Shown piece after piece: positions 1 to 6,366 of a DNA stretch of 13,344 nt. Position numbers and translations under genes: made by a program. The notes under the pieces were generated by a model. The model made no database searches. It saw only the letters and a list, made by a program, of their open reading frames with translations, and had not been told where the DNA came from. Each line of letters starts with the position of its first letter. Within the stretch, counting starts at the first letter, position 1. The DNA is from Neisseriaceae bacterium. Lineage in GTDB: Bacteria; Pseudomonadota; Gammaproteobacteria; Burkholderiales; Neisseriaceae. Location: contig JAFWUA010000028.1 in assembly GCA_017518785.1 (NCBI GenBank), positions 1-13,344 on the forward strand, in the 5' to 3' direction.

Positions 1-10
1 CTTTAACTTG

Positions 11-29
11 CCGCCGTATTTTACGGCGG
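11..29 (+). terminator. Intrinsic terminator-like hairpin upstream of purU
   Basis: A perfect 8-base-pair stem (CCGCCGTA / TACGGCGG) closes a TTT loop. It ends 22 bases before the purU start codon and is followed by only a short T-rich stretch. It probably ends a plus-strand gene lying left of the window. A structured leader for purU is the alternative. There is no long T run, so confidence is moderate. Confidence 0.5.
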
Positions 30-35
30 TTATTG

Positions 36-47
36 TTCAGGCAGCCT
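36..47 (-). repeat. Foreign-dialect DNA uptake sequence (AGGCTGCCTGAA)
   Basis: The minus strand reads AGGCTGCCTGAA, which I recall as the DUS dialect of Simonsiella and relatives. It is the only copy noticed in the window; all other DUS-like words here are AGTCTGCCGGAA or close variants. It ends 4 bases before the purU ATG, and its plus-strand AGG may double as a weak ribosome-binding site. It suggests that the purU segment came from another Neisseriaceae lineage. Confidence 0.6.
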
Positions 48-51
48 TTTC

Positions 52-918
52 ATGAACAACAGCAACAAAAACACCGCCACTTTGCTGATTTCCGCCCCCG
101 ACCGTAAAGGTTTGGTTGCGGTAATTGCTAATTTTCTTTTGCAACACAATGCCAATATTTTGCACGCCGACCAGCACCAAGACGGGCAGGCGGGTTTGTT
201 CCTAATGCGTGTGGAATGGGACTTGAACGACTTTGCAACCACTGAATCCGACTTTCAGGCAGCATTCTCGCCACTTGCGGCAGAATACAATATGGCGTGG
301 AAACTTTCGTTTTCGCAACAAAAACCGCAAATGGCGATTATGGTATCGCAATACGAACACTGTTTGGCAGACTTGCTTCACCGCTATCGTATTGGCGAAT
401 TATCGTGCGATATTCCGCTGATTGTGGGCAATCACGAAAACTGCCGTGCATTGGCTGAATTTAACGGCATACCGTTTTATCATATCCCTATGATAAAAGA
501 GAAAAAAGCCGAAATTGAAGCGAAACAACTTGCCTTATTTGAGCAACACAAAATTGATTTCATCGTTATGGCACGCTATATGCAGATTTTATCCGGCGAT
601 TTTATTGATAAATATCCAAATAAAATCATCAACATACACCATAGTTTCTTACCCGCATTTGATGGTGCCAAACCCTATCATCGTGCCCATGCACGAGGCG
701 TAAAATTGATTGGTGCCACTGCCCACTACGCCACTTCCGACTTGGACGAAGGTCCGATTATTGAACAAGAAGTTGCCCGCATTTCGCACCGCGACAGCGT
801 TGAAGACTTAATCAAAAAAGGACGCGATTTAGAAAAAATCGTGTTAAGCCGTGCCGTGCGTTGGCATTTAGACAGCCGAGTGTTGTCATATCACAATCGC
901 ACAGTGGTTTTTGATTAG
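52..918 (+). CDS. purU: Formyltetrahydrofolate deformylase PurU
   Basis: PurU hydrolyses 10-formyltetrahydrofolate to formate and tetrahydrofolate in the cytoplasm, balancing one-carbon pools and feeding formate to purine synthesis. The 288-residue product has an N-terminal ACT domain (about 8-85, with LLISAPDRKGLVAVIANFL) and a C-terminal formyltransferase-fold domain (about 92-275). The expected catalytic residues are visible: N194 and H196 in INIHHSFLP, and D232 in DLDEGPII. Length is normal for the family. The ATG at 52 is the only sensible start, as the ACT domain begins at once; the Shine-Dalgarno is poor. Sampled lines give roughly 40-55% GC, richer than the AT-rich genes downstream. 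With the foreign-dialect DUS at its 5' end, this hints at acquisition from a related genus. A native DUS-pair hairpin follows the stop. Family assignment is very secure. Confidence 0.96.
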   Translation: MNNSNKNTATLLISAPDRKGLVAVIANFLLQHNANILHADQHQDGQAGLFLMRVEWDLNDFATTESDFQAAFSPLAAEYNMAWKLSFSQQKPQMAIMVSQYEHCLADLLHRYRIGELSCDIPLIVGNHENCRALAEFNGIPFYHIPMIKEKKAEIEAKQLALFEQHKIDFIVMARYMQILSGDFIDKYPNKIINIHHSFLPAFDGAKPYHRAHARGVKLIGATAHYATSDLDEGPIIEQEVARISHRDSVEDLIKKGRDLEKIVLSRAVRWHLDSRVLSYHNRTVVFD

Positions 919-932
919 TTAAGTATAAATAA

Positions 933-971
933 AGTCTGCCGGAAAGTATTAAATATATTTTCCGGCAGACT
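933..971 (+). terminator. Terminator formed by an inverted DUS pair after purU
   Basis: AGTCTGCCGGAA on the plus strand (933-944) is followed by its reverse complement (960-971). With one added A-T pair the stem is 13 base pairs around an AT-rich loop. Placement 14 bases after the purU stop fits the Neisseriaceae habit of using paired uptake sequences as terminators. No T run follows, because the next repeat element begins at base 971. Confidence 0.65.
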
Positions 972-1104
972 GAAACCTTTGCAAAACTCGTCATTTTTCA
1001 TTTTTCTACGAAAAATGAAAAATATAATTATTTGTTAAATAAAAAGATTCGCAACGAAGTTCAGAATGACGAATGAGAAAAAAGTGGGTTTTGCAAAGGT
1101 TTCA
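971..1104. repeat. Inverted-repeat element, copy 1 (divergent)
   Basis: A perfect 17-base terminal inverted repeat (TGAAACCTTTGCAAAAC at 971-987, its complement at 1088-1104) bounds about 134 bases. Inside lie CGTCATT near the left end and TCAGAATGACG at 1061-1071, words shared with the copies at 1489 and 12461. The outer ends differ from those copies (CCTTTGC for TCCTGC), so this is a related but diverged member. It encodes no protein and resembles a miniature inverted-repeat (MITE-like) element. Confidence 0.7.
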
Positions 1105-1150
1105 TACTTTCTAATATGTTATAAAATAAATTTGGTGGGAAAGTTTAATT

Positions 1151-1489
1151 ATGCAAATACATACAATGAGTTTACGTAAAAAATACTTTTATTTTATTAA
1201 AAATGGTACAAAACGTATTGAATTACGTCTATTTGATGAAAAAAGAAAGAATATAGAATTGGGTGATACAATAGAGTTTCTTCTTTCTGAAAATGAAAGA
1301 TTAAAAACAGAAGTAATTGGATTATCAAAATATCGCTCATTTAAGGATTTAGTTGAATATTTTGATATTTCTATTCTGGCAGATTTATCAATGACAAAGA
1401 AAGAATTGCTTGATGAAATCAATCAGTTTTACCCACCTGAAAAGCAGTCTAAATTTAATGTGTTGGGTATTTGTATTAAACTCTTATAA
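1151..1489 (+). CDS. ASCH-domain protein, flanked by inverted-repeat elements
   Basis: The 112-residue product looks like a single ASCH domain, a PUA-like fold proposed to bind RNA or modified nucleotides. The clearest match is GTKRIELRLFDEKR at 19-32, followed by LGDTIEF at 37-43 and the VIGL strand near 55-58, the usual beginning of small stand-alone ASCH proteins. The function is not known from the sequence; some family members hydrolyse N4-acetylcytidine, but I cannot confirm matching catalytic residues. The ATG at 1151 has a GGTGGGA-like site about 11 bases upstream. The gene is very AT-rich. It sits alone between two inverted-repeat elements, and its TAA stop overlaps the first base of the right-hand one, so it looks like a recently inserted passenger. 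The ASCH call is fairly sure; any role is open. Confidence 0.8.
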   Translation: MQIHTMSLRKKYFYFIKNGTKRIELRLFDEKRKNIELGDTIEFLLSENERLKTEVIGLSKYRSFKDLVEYFDISILADLSMTKKELLDEINQFYPPEKQSKFNVLGICIKLL

Positions 1490-1622
1490 GAGACTCCTGC
1501 AAAACTCGTCATTCTGAATTTCACGAAGTGAAATGAAGAATCTAACTTATTGTTTATAAAGATTCTTCGCTACGCTCAGAATGACGGAGTAATAGAAAAA
1601 ATCGAGTTTTGCAGGAGTTTCT
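1489..1622. repeat. Inverted-repeat element, copy 2
   Basis: A 20-base terminal inverted repeat with one mismatch (left arm AGAGACTCCTGCAAAACTCG at 1489-1508, right arm 1603-1622) bounds 134 bases. A second inner repeat pairs CGTCATTCTGA with TCAGAATGACG, so the whole element could fold into a long hairpin. It closely resembles copy 3 at 12461. It overlaps the ASCH stop codon and lies just downstream of the minus-strand azlD, where it could act as a terminator. No clear target duplication is seen here. Confidence 0.8.
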
Positions 1623-1630
1623 ATAAATTT

Positions 1631-1642
1631 TTCCGGCAGACT
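1631..1642 (-). repeat. DUS-like word AGTCTGCCGGAA (exact)
   Basis: An exact unpaired copy lies 8 bases downstream of azlD on the gene's own strand. It has the same orientation as the copy at 960-971, so the two form direct repeats around the ASCH gene and its flanking elements. Confidence 0.75.
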
Positions 1643-1650
1643 TTCATATA

Positions 1651-1971
1651 TTAAACAGTTGAAAATATTTTAAATAATATAATACATAATATTGTTGGTA
1701 TAGAGATACTTAATAAAAAATTCTTTTTCCATAAATGTAAAATAGCAGTAACTATTAAACAGAATGATAAGATAATACCGCGTTCTGATATTGAAAATCC
1801 CATACTGTATAAAGCATATATTGTTAGTACTAGCATAATCATCAATCCAGTATTTTTTTGTAAAAATAAAAGAGTGATATTATTGGTTTGTTTTTTGAAT
1901 ATCCAATATGGAAGAAATCGAGTTAAGATTGTGGCTATTGATGCAGCCATTATATATAATATATATTTCAT
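1651..1971 (-). CDS. azlD: AzlD-family branched-chain amino acid export subunit
   Basis: This 106-residue, very hydrophobic protein matches the small partner of AzlC-type branched-chain amino acid exporters (the AzlCD / YgaZH / BrnFE type) in the inner membrane. About four membrane segments are visible, near residues 4-22, 32-50, 54-75 and 85-103. The family-like TRFLPYWIF lies near the end of the first. Its ATG overlaps the azlC stop in an ATGA junction (1968-1971), implying translational coupling. The gene is strongly AT-rich. It is the last gene of the glmM-dedA-azlC-azlD cluster. Substrate specificity cannot be told from sequence; leucine, isoleucine, valine or methionine are the usual family substrates. 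Confidence 0.85.
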   Translation of the reverse strand: MKYILYIMAASIATILTRFLPYWIFKKQTNNITLLFLQKNTGLMIMLVLTIYALYSMGFSISERGIILSFCLIVTAILHLWKKNFLLSISIPTILCIILFKIFSTV

Positions 1972-2636
1972 GATTCAAAGTTTTTTCTAAATAATAATAA
2001 AATAGTTATAGCTGCAATTAATGTTCCAAATAAGAAATAGTCTGCCGGAAAAATAAATAATCCAAGTATTGATAATAAAATTGATATAGATAATACTTTG
2101 ATATTAGGATTATTTTTGAACATTTCATAACTTAAAACTGCAAAGAGTGCTACTAAACTAAATTCTATGCCATCGTAGCGAATGCCTAATCCATGTCCGA
2201 TTAAAGCACCTATAATTACACCGCTAATCCAGTAGCTGTGATTTAGCATAGCAGTTAGATTAAATAATAGGTCTATATTTTCATTTTCTTTTTTTTGTCG
2301 AGATTTTAATAGTGCAAATGTTTCATCGGTTAGAGCATAGATAAAATATATGCGATGCTTTAATTGTTTAATATCATCTAATAACGATAATGTGTAGAAA
2401 AAATGACGAAAATTCAGTAAAAAAGAAATAAGAAAAACAGTAACAATCGATGCTTTTCCTATAATTAGTGCCACTAACATAAATTCAACACTACCGGCAT
2501 AAATTAAGATACATGTTAAAAATAAAACCCACAGAGGCATTCCTGAACTAATGCCATACATTCCAAATGCAATTCCTAACGGAATATATCCCATCATCAC
2601 TGGAATGGTATTTTTAAATATAGTAATTTTATTCAT
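1968..2636 (-). CDS. azlC: AzlC-family branched-chain amino acid exporter, large subunit
   Basis: The 222-residue integral membrane protein is the pore-forming partner of AzlD, expelling branched-chain amino acids across the inner membrane. Family signatures are clear: an N-terminal IPVMMGYIPLGIAFG, GSVEFM near 48-53, NFRHFFY near 75-81 and TDETFA near 103-108. Several hydrophobic segments follow. The start at 2636 has no obvious Shine-Dalgarno, and 34 bases separate it from dedA, so translation may depend on the upstream genes. An exact DUS-like word lies inside the 3' part of the gene and is read as part of FPADY. That suggests long residence in this lineage despite low GC. Identification is secure; the transported substrate is inferred. 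Confidence 0.9.
   Translation of the reverse strand: MNKITIFKNTIPVMMGYIPLGIAFGMYGISSGMPLWVLFLTCILIYAGSVEFMLVALIIGKASIVTVFLISFLLNFRHFFYTLSLLDDIKQLKHRIYFIYALTDETFALLKSRQKKENENIDLLFNLTAMLNHSYWISGVIIGALIGHGLGIRYDGIEFSLVALFAVLSYEMFKNNPNIKVLSISILLSILGLFIFPADYFLFGTLIAAITILLLFRKNFES
2039..2050 (+). repeat. DUS-like word AGTCTGCCGGAA inside azlC
   Basis: An exact copy falls inside the azlC reading frame, where the opposite strand (TTCCGGCAGACT) contributes the P-A-D of FPADY in a membrane segment. Intragenic copies are a minority in this window. Confidence 0.75.
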
Positions 2637-2644
2637 TTATAAAT

Positions 2645-2656
2645 AGTCTACCGGAA
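2645..2656 (+). repeat. Degenerate DUS-like word (AGTCTACCGGAA)
   Basis: This matches the 12-mer except for G to A at position 6. It sits in the short gap between dedA and azlC, 8 bases upstream of the azlC start. It may be a decayed copy. Confidence 0.5.
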
Positions 2657-2670
2657 AGTATTTTGTATAT

Positions 2671-3333
2671 TTATTTTTGTTTTTTTAGCTCTTCTCTTAT
2701 ACGGCGGCGATTGTCTCGAAAAAAACGAATCCTAATATGACGGCGATATAAATAATATGATATAAATAATAAAAATATAACAGTGATTATTTTCATAATT
2801 GATTGAAATTGATGAACTTTTGTAAATAACCAATCTATATTTTTAGCACCATATGCACCTAAAATAATCCAAATTGGTACAGATAGACAGGCTGCTAATC
2901 CGTCCATAAAGCAGAATCGTAAATAAGAAATTTTACGACTGATTCCTGCAAATACATAAATTGGCATACGTAAACCTGGCAAGAAACGTGCGATAAATAA
3001 TACCCAGTTTCCGTATCTATCAAATTTATCTTGTATTTCTGCGTAACGTTTAGGTTTGATAACACGTGCTAAGGTTGGTAATTTTAGAATGCGATGACCG
3101 AAAATACGTCCTGCCGCAAACATTATTCCATCGCCTAACAATACTCCTGAAAGACCAACTGCTATCATGGTGGAAACATCAGCTTTACCTAATCCGGCAA
3201 GCACACCACCTGCGATTAGAGTGATGTCTTCCGGAATAGGTACGCCTAAACCACAAGCGATTAGTACTACGAATACGGCTATATAACCATATTCTCCAAA
3301 AAATGAAGATAAAATTGAGAAAAAATCAATCAT
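2671..3333 (-). CDS. DedA-family (VTT domain) inner-membrane protein
   Basis: The 220-residue protein belongs to the DedA/VTT family of inner-membrane proteins, which support envelope homeostasis; some members recycle undecaprenyl phosphate or phosphatidylethanolamine. The family motifs are present: GVPIPEDITLIAGG (E35, D36), and FIARFLPGLR with R116 and R122 spaced as in characterised members. Several hydrophobic segments and a very basic C-terminal tail (after about residue 195) are visible. It starts 12 bases after the glmM stop, so the two are almost surely cotranscribed. The pairing is suggestive, because GlmM feeds peptidoglycan synthesis and DedA proteins can handle its lipid carrier. 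The ATG at 3333 has a weak ribosome-binding site, consistent with coupling. The exact substrate is unknown. Confidence 0.9.
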   Translation of the reverse strand: MIDFFSILSSFFGEYGYIAVFVVLIACGLGVPIPEDITLIAGGVLAGLGKADVSTMIAVGLSGVLLGDGIMFAAGRIFGHRILKLPTLARVIKPKRYAEIQDKFDRYGNWVLFIARFLPGLRMPIYVFAGISRKISYLRFCFMDGLAACLSVPIWIILGAYGAKNIDWLFTKVHQFQSIMKIITVIFLLFISYYLYRRHIRIRFFRDNRRRIREELKKQK

Positions 3334-3345
3334 GATAAAGAGTTA

Positions 3346-4704
3346 TCAATTTCCACGTATGGCTTTTTCTATTGTTTGTGCAATATTATGAGCATGAAAT
3401 TGTGCCATTTCACTTTTTACAGCTTCCACCATCACTCTTACTACTGGTTCTGTACCTGATTGACGTAATACGATGCGTCCTTTACCGTTCTTCAAGCTTT
3501 CTTCTGCTTGTTTTAGCACGGCTTCAATACCAACACGCCAATTATTGCTATTTGGAGGAATACGTACATTGATTAGTGCTTGTGGAAAGGGGCTCCAATC
3601 TTGGGTAATTTCACTTAAATCTTGTTCTAAAATTTGCAATGAAGACAATACTTGCAGTGCGGAAATAATTCCATCGCCAGTATTGTGTTTATCTAAACAT
3701 AAAATATGACCAGATGATTCTCCACCGATTTGCCAATTATTCTCCATTAATTTTGCTAATACATGACGGTCGCCAACGTTGGTACGTTCAAAAGGAATAC
3801 CTTGATCTTGCAAACATAATTCCATTGCCATATTAGTCATTAAAGTGCCAACAACTCCACCTTTGAGTGTGCCGGAAAGATTTCTTGCTTTGGCAATTAC
3901 ATAGATTAGGCTATCGCCATCGTATACTTTACCGTAGCGATCTACCATAATTAAGCGATCGCCATCTCCGTCCAATGCGATGCCATAATCTGCCTCGTTT
4001 TGTAATACAGCAGCTTGTAAAAGTTTGGGGTGAGTTGCGCCGACTTTTTCATTGATATTAAAGCCATTAGGTTTATCGCCAATGGAGATTACTTCTGCAC
4101 CTAATTCATGAAAAACATTTGGTGCAACATGATATGCTGCTCCATTGGCACAGTCCGTAACTATTTTCAAATCACGCAAAGACATATCTGACGGAAAGGT
4201 GTTTTTACAAAATTCGATATAACGTGCCGATGTGCCTTCGATACGTTTTGCTCGTCCGTATTCATGAGGTGCTACTGTACGCAAAGGTTCGTCTAATCGT
4301 GCTTCTATTGCCAATTCAAGTTCATCATTAAGTTTAATTCCACCTTCGGAGAAAAACTTAATTCCATTATCGGAAAAAACATTATGAGATGCAGAAATCA
4401 TCACACCAGCATTAAGACGTAGAGCACGAGTTAAATATGCCACAGCAGGAGTGGGAAGAGGACCTGTTTGCACCACATTTACTCCTGCAGAAGTGAAACC
4501 TGCCACCAAAGCTGCTTCTAACATATAACCTGAAATACGTGCATCTTTACCAATTAAAACGGTAGGAGAATCGGTGCTATTTTGTTCATTATGCACCAAT
4601 ACACGACCGGCAGCATGTCCTAATCGCATTACAAAATCAGGTTGTATTACGGAATTGCCAACTTCTCCACGAATGCCATCTGTACCGAAATATTTTTTAT
4701 TCAT
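3346..4704 (-). CDS. glmM: Phosphoglucosamine mutase GlmM
   Basis: GlmM converts glucosamine-6-phosphate to glucosamine-1-phosphate, the step before UDP-N-acetylglucosamine for peptidoglycan and lipopolysaccharide. The 452-residue protein has all four phosphohexomutase domains: N-terminal KKYFGTDGIRGEVG, the phosphoserine loop ISASHN (serine about 106), the metal loop DGDGDR near residue 250, the sugar loop GGESSGH, and the C-terminal phosphate-binding RQSGTEPVVRVM. Start choice: an upstream in-frame GTG at 4713 would add three residues (MHF), but it overlaps the AAAGG Shine-Dalgarno that is well spaced for the ATG at 4704. The ATG also gives the usual GlmM N-terminus. It is the first gene of the glmM-dedA-azlC-azlD run and diverges from yigZ. 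Identification is secure. Confidence 0.97.
   Translation of the reverse strand: MNKKYFGTDGIRGEVGNSVIQPDFVMRLGHAAGRVLVHNEQNSTDSPTVLIGKDARISGYMLEAALVAGFTSAGVNVVQTGPLPTPAVAYLTRALRLNAGVMISASHNVFSDNGIKFFSEGGIKLNDELELAIEARLDEPLRTVAPHEYGRAKRIEGTSARYIEFCKNTFPSDMSLRDLKIVTDCANGAAYHVAPNVFHELGAEVISIGDKPNGFNINEKVGATHPKLLQAAVLQNEADYGIALDGDGDRLIMVDRYGKVYDGDSLIYVIAKARNLSGTLKGGVVGTLMTNMAMELCLQDQGIPFERTNVGDRHVLAKLMENNWQIGGESSGHILCLDKHNTGDGIISALQVLSSLQILEQDLSEITQDWSPFPQALINVRIPPNSNNWRVGIEAVLKQAEESLKNGKGRIVLRQSGTEPVVRVMVEAVKSEMAQFHAHNIAQTIEKAIRGN
3866..3877 (+). repeat. Degenerate DUS-like word (AGTGTGCCGGAA) inside glmM
   Basis: This is one mismatch from the 12-mer (C to G at position 4). It lies in the glmM coding sequence, at the codons for SGTL. 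It may be coincidental or a decayed copy. Confidence 0.35.
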
Positions 4705-4753
4705 AAAATGCACCTTTGTCTTATGTTAGTTTAAGGCTTTTATTGTAAAACAA

Positions 4754-4783
4754 TTGTGAGTTAATCTGTCATTAATTTAATAT
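4754..4783 (+). promoter_or_regulatory. Candidate sigma-70 promoter for yigZ
   Basis: TTGTGA (4754-4759) and TAATAT (4778-4783) are 18 bases apart, about 58 bases before the chosen yigZ start. They lie in the 137-base divergent gap between glmM and yigZ, which must hold promoters for both genes. The region is very AT-rich, so chance matches are easy. No equally convincing glmM promoter was picked out. Confidence 0.35.
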
Positions 4784-4841
4784 TGCCATCTATGGTAAAT
4801 GCTGTTAATTTGTGAAATTTTATAGTTTTTTGAGTAAGAAT

Positions 4842-5444
4842 ATGGAAACTGTGCGTTATCGTACGATTGCGAAGCCATCTTTTGCGGAATTTAAGGATAA
4901 AAATAGTCGTTTTTTAGCTTATGCCTATCCTTTGAATGATGTTAATGAAGTGAAAACTTTACTCCAACCATTACAAAAAGAGCATTTTAAAGCGGTTCAT
5001 TACTGTTATGCTTATCGTTTAGGTGCTGATGGCTCACAATTTCGTGCCAATGACGATGGAGAACCTTCAGGCAGTGCTGGACGACCGATTTTAGGGCAAA
5101 TTGATTCTTTATCGCTTACCAATATAATTGTAATTGTGGTGCGTTATTTTGGTGGGACGTTATTAGGAGTTCCTGGTTTAATTCGTGCATATAAAACCGT
5201 TTCATCTGAAGCTTTGAAAAATGCACAAATTATTGAAAAAGATGTTGAAAAAAATGTTCTAATAATTTGTGAATATCCTAATTTGCATACCGTATTGCAA
5301 ATTGTGCAACGCAACGATGTGAGAATTGTATCTCAACAACTTGAAATAGATTGTCGTATCACTATATCAGTTGCTATAAGTTGTTTTGATAGTGTTATCT
5401 CATCTTTACGCAATACTCGCGTAGTTAAAATAATTGATTTATAA
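4842..5444 (+). CDS. yigZ: YigZ/IMPACT-family protein
   Basis: The 200-residue product belongs to the YigZ/IMPACT (UPF0029) family, whose eukaryotic members modulate Gcn2; the bacterial role is not settled. The core is clear: the KNSRF strand near 20-24, HYCYAYRLG, then DDGEPSGSAGRPIL and VVRYFGGTLLGVPGLIRAY. A smaller C-terminal domain follows from about residue 130. Start choice: an in-frame GTG at 4812 adds ten residues (MKFYSFLSKN) but has no ribosome-binding site. The ATG at 4842 has a GAG seven bases upstream and gives the family's usual N-terminus and length of about 200. It diverges from glmM and converges on dsbA. Family call is strong; function is poorly defined. Confidence 0.92.
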   Translation: METVRYRTIAKPSFAEFKDKNSRFLAYAYPLNDVNEVKTLLQPLQKEHFKAVHYCYAYRLGADGSQFRANDDGEPSGSAGRPILGQIDSLSLTNIIVIVVRYFGGTLLGVPGLIRAYKTVSSEALKNAQIIEKDVEKNVLIICEYPNLHTVLQIVQRNDVRIVSQQLEIDCRITISVAISCFDSVISSLRNTRVVKIIDL

Positions 5445-5459
5445 ACAATTTATTATATT

Positions 5460-5471
5460 TTCCGGCAGAGT
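5460..5471 (-). repeat. Variant DUS-like word (ACTCTGCCGGAA)
   Basis: This has one mismatch at position 2 relative to the 12-mer. It lies just after the yigZ stop and next to the exact inverted pair at 5489-5528. The same variant recurs inside the SPOR gene at 6850-6861. Confidence 0.5.
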
Positions 5472-5488
5472 TATTTACAATTTAAAAA

Positions 5489-5528
5489 AGTCTGCCGGAA
5501 AACATTTTTAAGTTTTTTCCGGCAGACT
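5489..5528. terminator. Bidirectional terminator from an inverted DUS pair
   Basis: Exact copies of AGTCTGCCGGAA at 5489-5500 (+) and 5517-5528 (-) make a stem of 12 or more base pairs. A-rich sequence lies to its left and T-rich sequence in its loop. It sits between the convergent genes yigZ (stop 5444) and dsbA (stop 5544), where it can end transcription from both sides. Confidence 0.75.
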
Positions 5529-5543
5529 TGAATTTAATTATGA

Positions 5544-6248
5544 TTATTTATGATTGGCTTGTTTAGCGATTGATGCCCCCATATTATTTGCTTGTGTTTT
5601 TTTAGCAGGAGCACTCATATTGCGTTCAGCACGAACTTTTTTGACTAATTCATTTAATTTTTTCATATCTTCTTCATTATTTGCAGTACGTATTAGTCTG
5701 TATTTTCCGCCAACGATTATTTGAGGAGTACTATCGATATTGTAATCCAAAGTCATTTTTGCCATAGCTTGTGCATCTTTCATGGCATCATCGGTATTAT
5801 ATGCTTTTAGCAATGATTTGCCCCAATCTCCTTGTTTTTCTGCCCATTCTGCAAAAACTGATGGATAATCAAGGCGAGCACGTTGATTAGGGTCGCCATG
5901 AAATAAATTGTTGAAAATTGCAGAGTTGGCTTTGGAAGCTGTGCCGCTGGCATTTACTGCGGCAGCAATACGGGCAAATGGAAGCATGTTTTTATCCCAA
6001 ACAACATGTAAACCGCGAAAATAGGTGTCACTTGGAATATTTGCAACATATTTATTTAGTGCTGGTTCTAAATCTTTACAATGAGAACATGTGTAAGAGA
6101 AAAATTCCAAAATTTCAATTTTATCATTGTGAAGTTGTGGAATTGGTGGGTTTACTTCATTGTAGTCAACATTTGCCATTGGTTCCGCATTGGCAAATAT
6201 CATGGTGAATCCTAACACGACTGATGCGATAAATGATTTGAATTTCAT
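5544..6248 (-). CDS. dsbA: Periplasmic thiol:disulfide oxidoreductase DsbA
   Basis: DsbA introduces disulfide bonds into exported proteins in the periplasm. The 234-residue precursor has a signal peptide (about 1-21, cleavage likely after ANA). A thioredoxin-like fold follows, with the active site FFSYTCSHC (C54 and C57) and the cis-proline at P175 in STPQIIVGG. The central insert (about 85-165) is the helical domain. The dipeptide between the cysteines is Ser-His, not the Pro-His of E. coli DsbA, which may change its redox potential. A hydrophilic lysine- and asparagine-rich tail of about 24 residues extends past the usual C-terminus. The ATG at 6248 has a good AAGGAA site. It is convergent with yigZ and downstream of the SPOR gene, separated by 118 bases that include a DUS. 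Confidence 0.93.
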   Translation of the reverse strand: MKFKSFIASVVLGFTMIFANAEPMANVDYNEVNPPIPQLHNDKIEILEFFSYTCSHCKDLEPALNKYVANIPSDTYFRGLHVVWDKNMLPFARIAAAVNASGTASKANSAIFNNLFHGDPNQRARLDYPSVFAEWAEKQGDWGKSLLKAYNTDDAMKDAQAMAKMTLDYNIDSTPQIIVGGKYRLIRTANNEEDMKKLNELVKKVRAERNMSAPAKKTQANNMGASIAKQANHK

Positions 6249-6293
6249 AATTATTTCCTTTTAAATTTGTAATGCAGGTCGCCATAATTTGTT

Positions 6294-6305
6294 TTCCGGC
6301 AGACT
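6294..6305 (-). repeat. DUS-like word AGTCTGCCGGAA between SPOR gene and dsbA
   Basis: This is an exact unpaired copy in the 118-base gap upstream of dsbA. On the minus strand TTAACA ends just before it and an AT-rich ATTATG follows it, so it could lie in a promoter spacer for dsbA, but that reading is weak. Confidence 0.75.
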
Positions 6306-6366
6306 TGTTAATAGTTACAAAGAGATAAAAAAATCTTTCAAATTAAATTGTTAGTTAAAAATACCT

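Noticed and set aside
971..1622. Elements as Correia/NEMIS repeats of Neisseria
   Set aside because: The TATAGTGGATTAA-type ends of Correia elements are absent; the ends here are AGAGACTCCTGC or TGAAACCTTTGC.
4812..4841. GTG at 4812 as the yigZ start
   Set aside because: There is no Shine-Dalgarno before it, and it adds ten residues not expected in the family; the ATG at 4842 is better supported.
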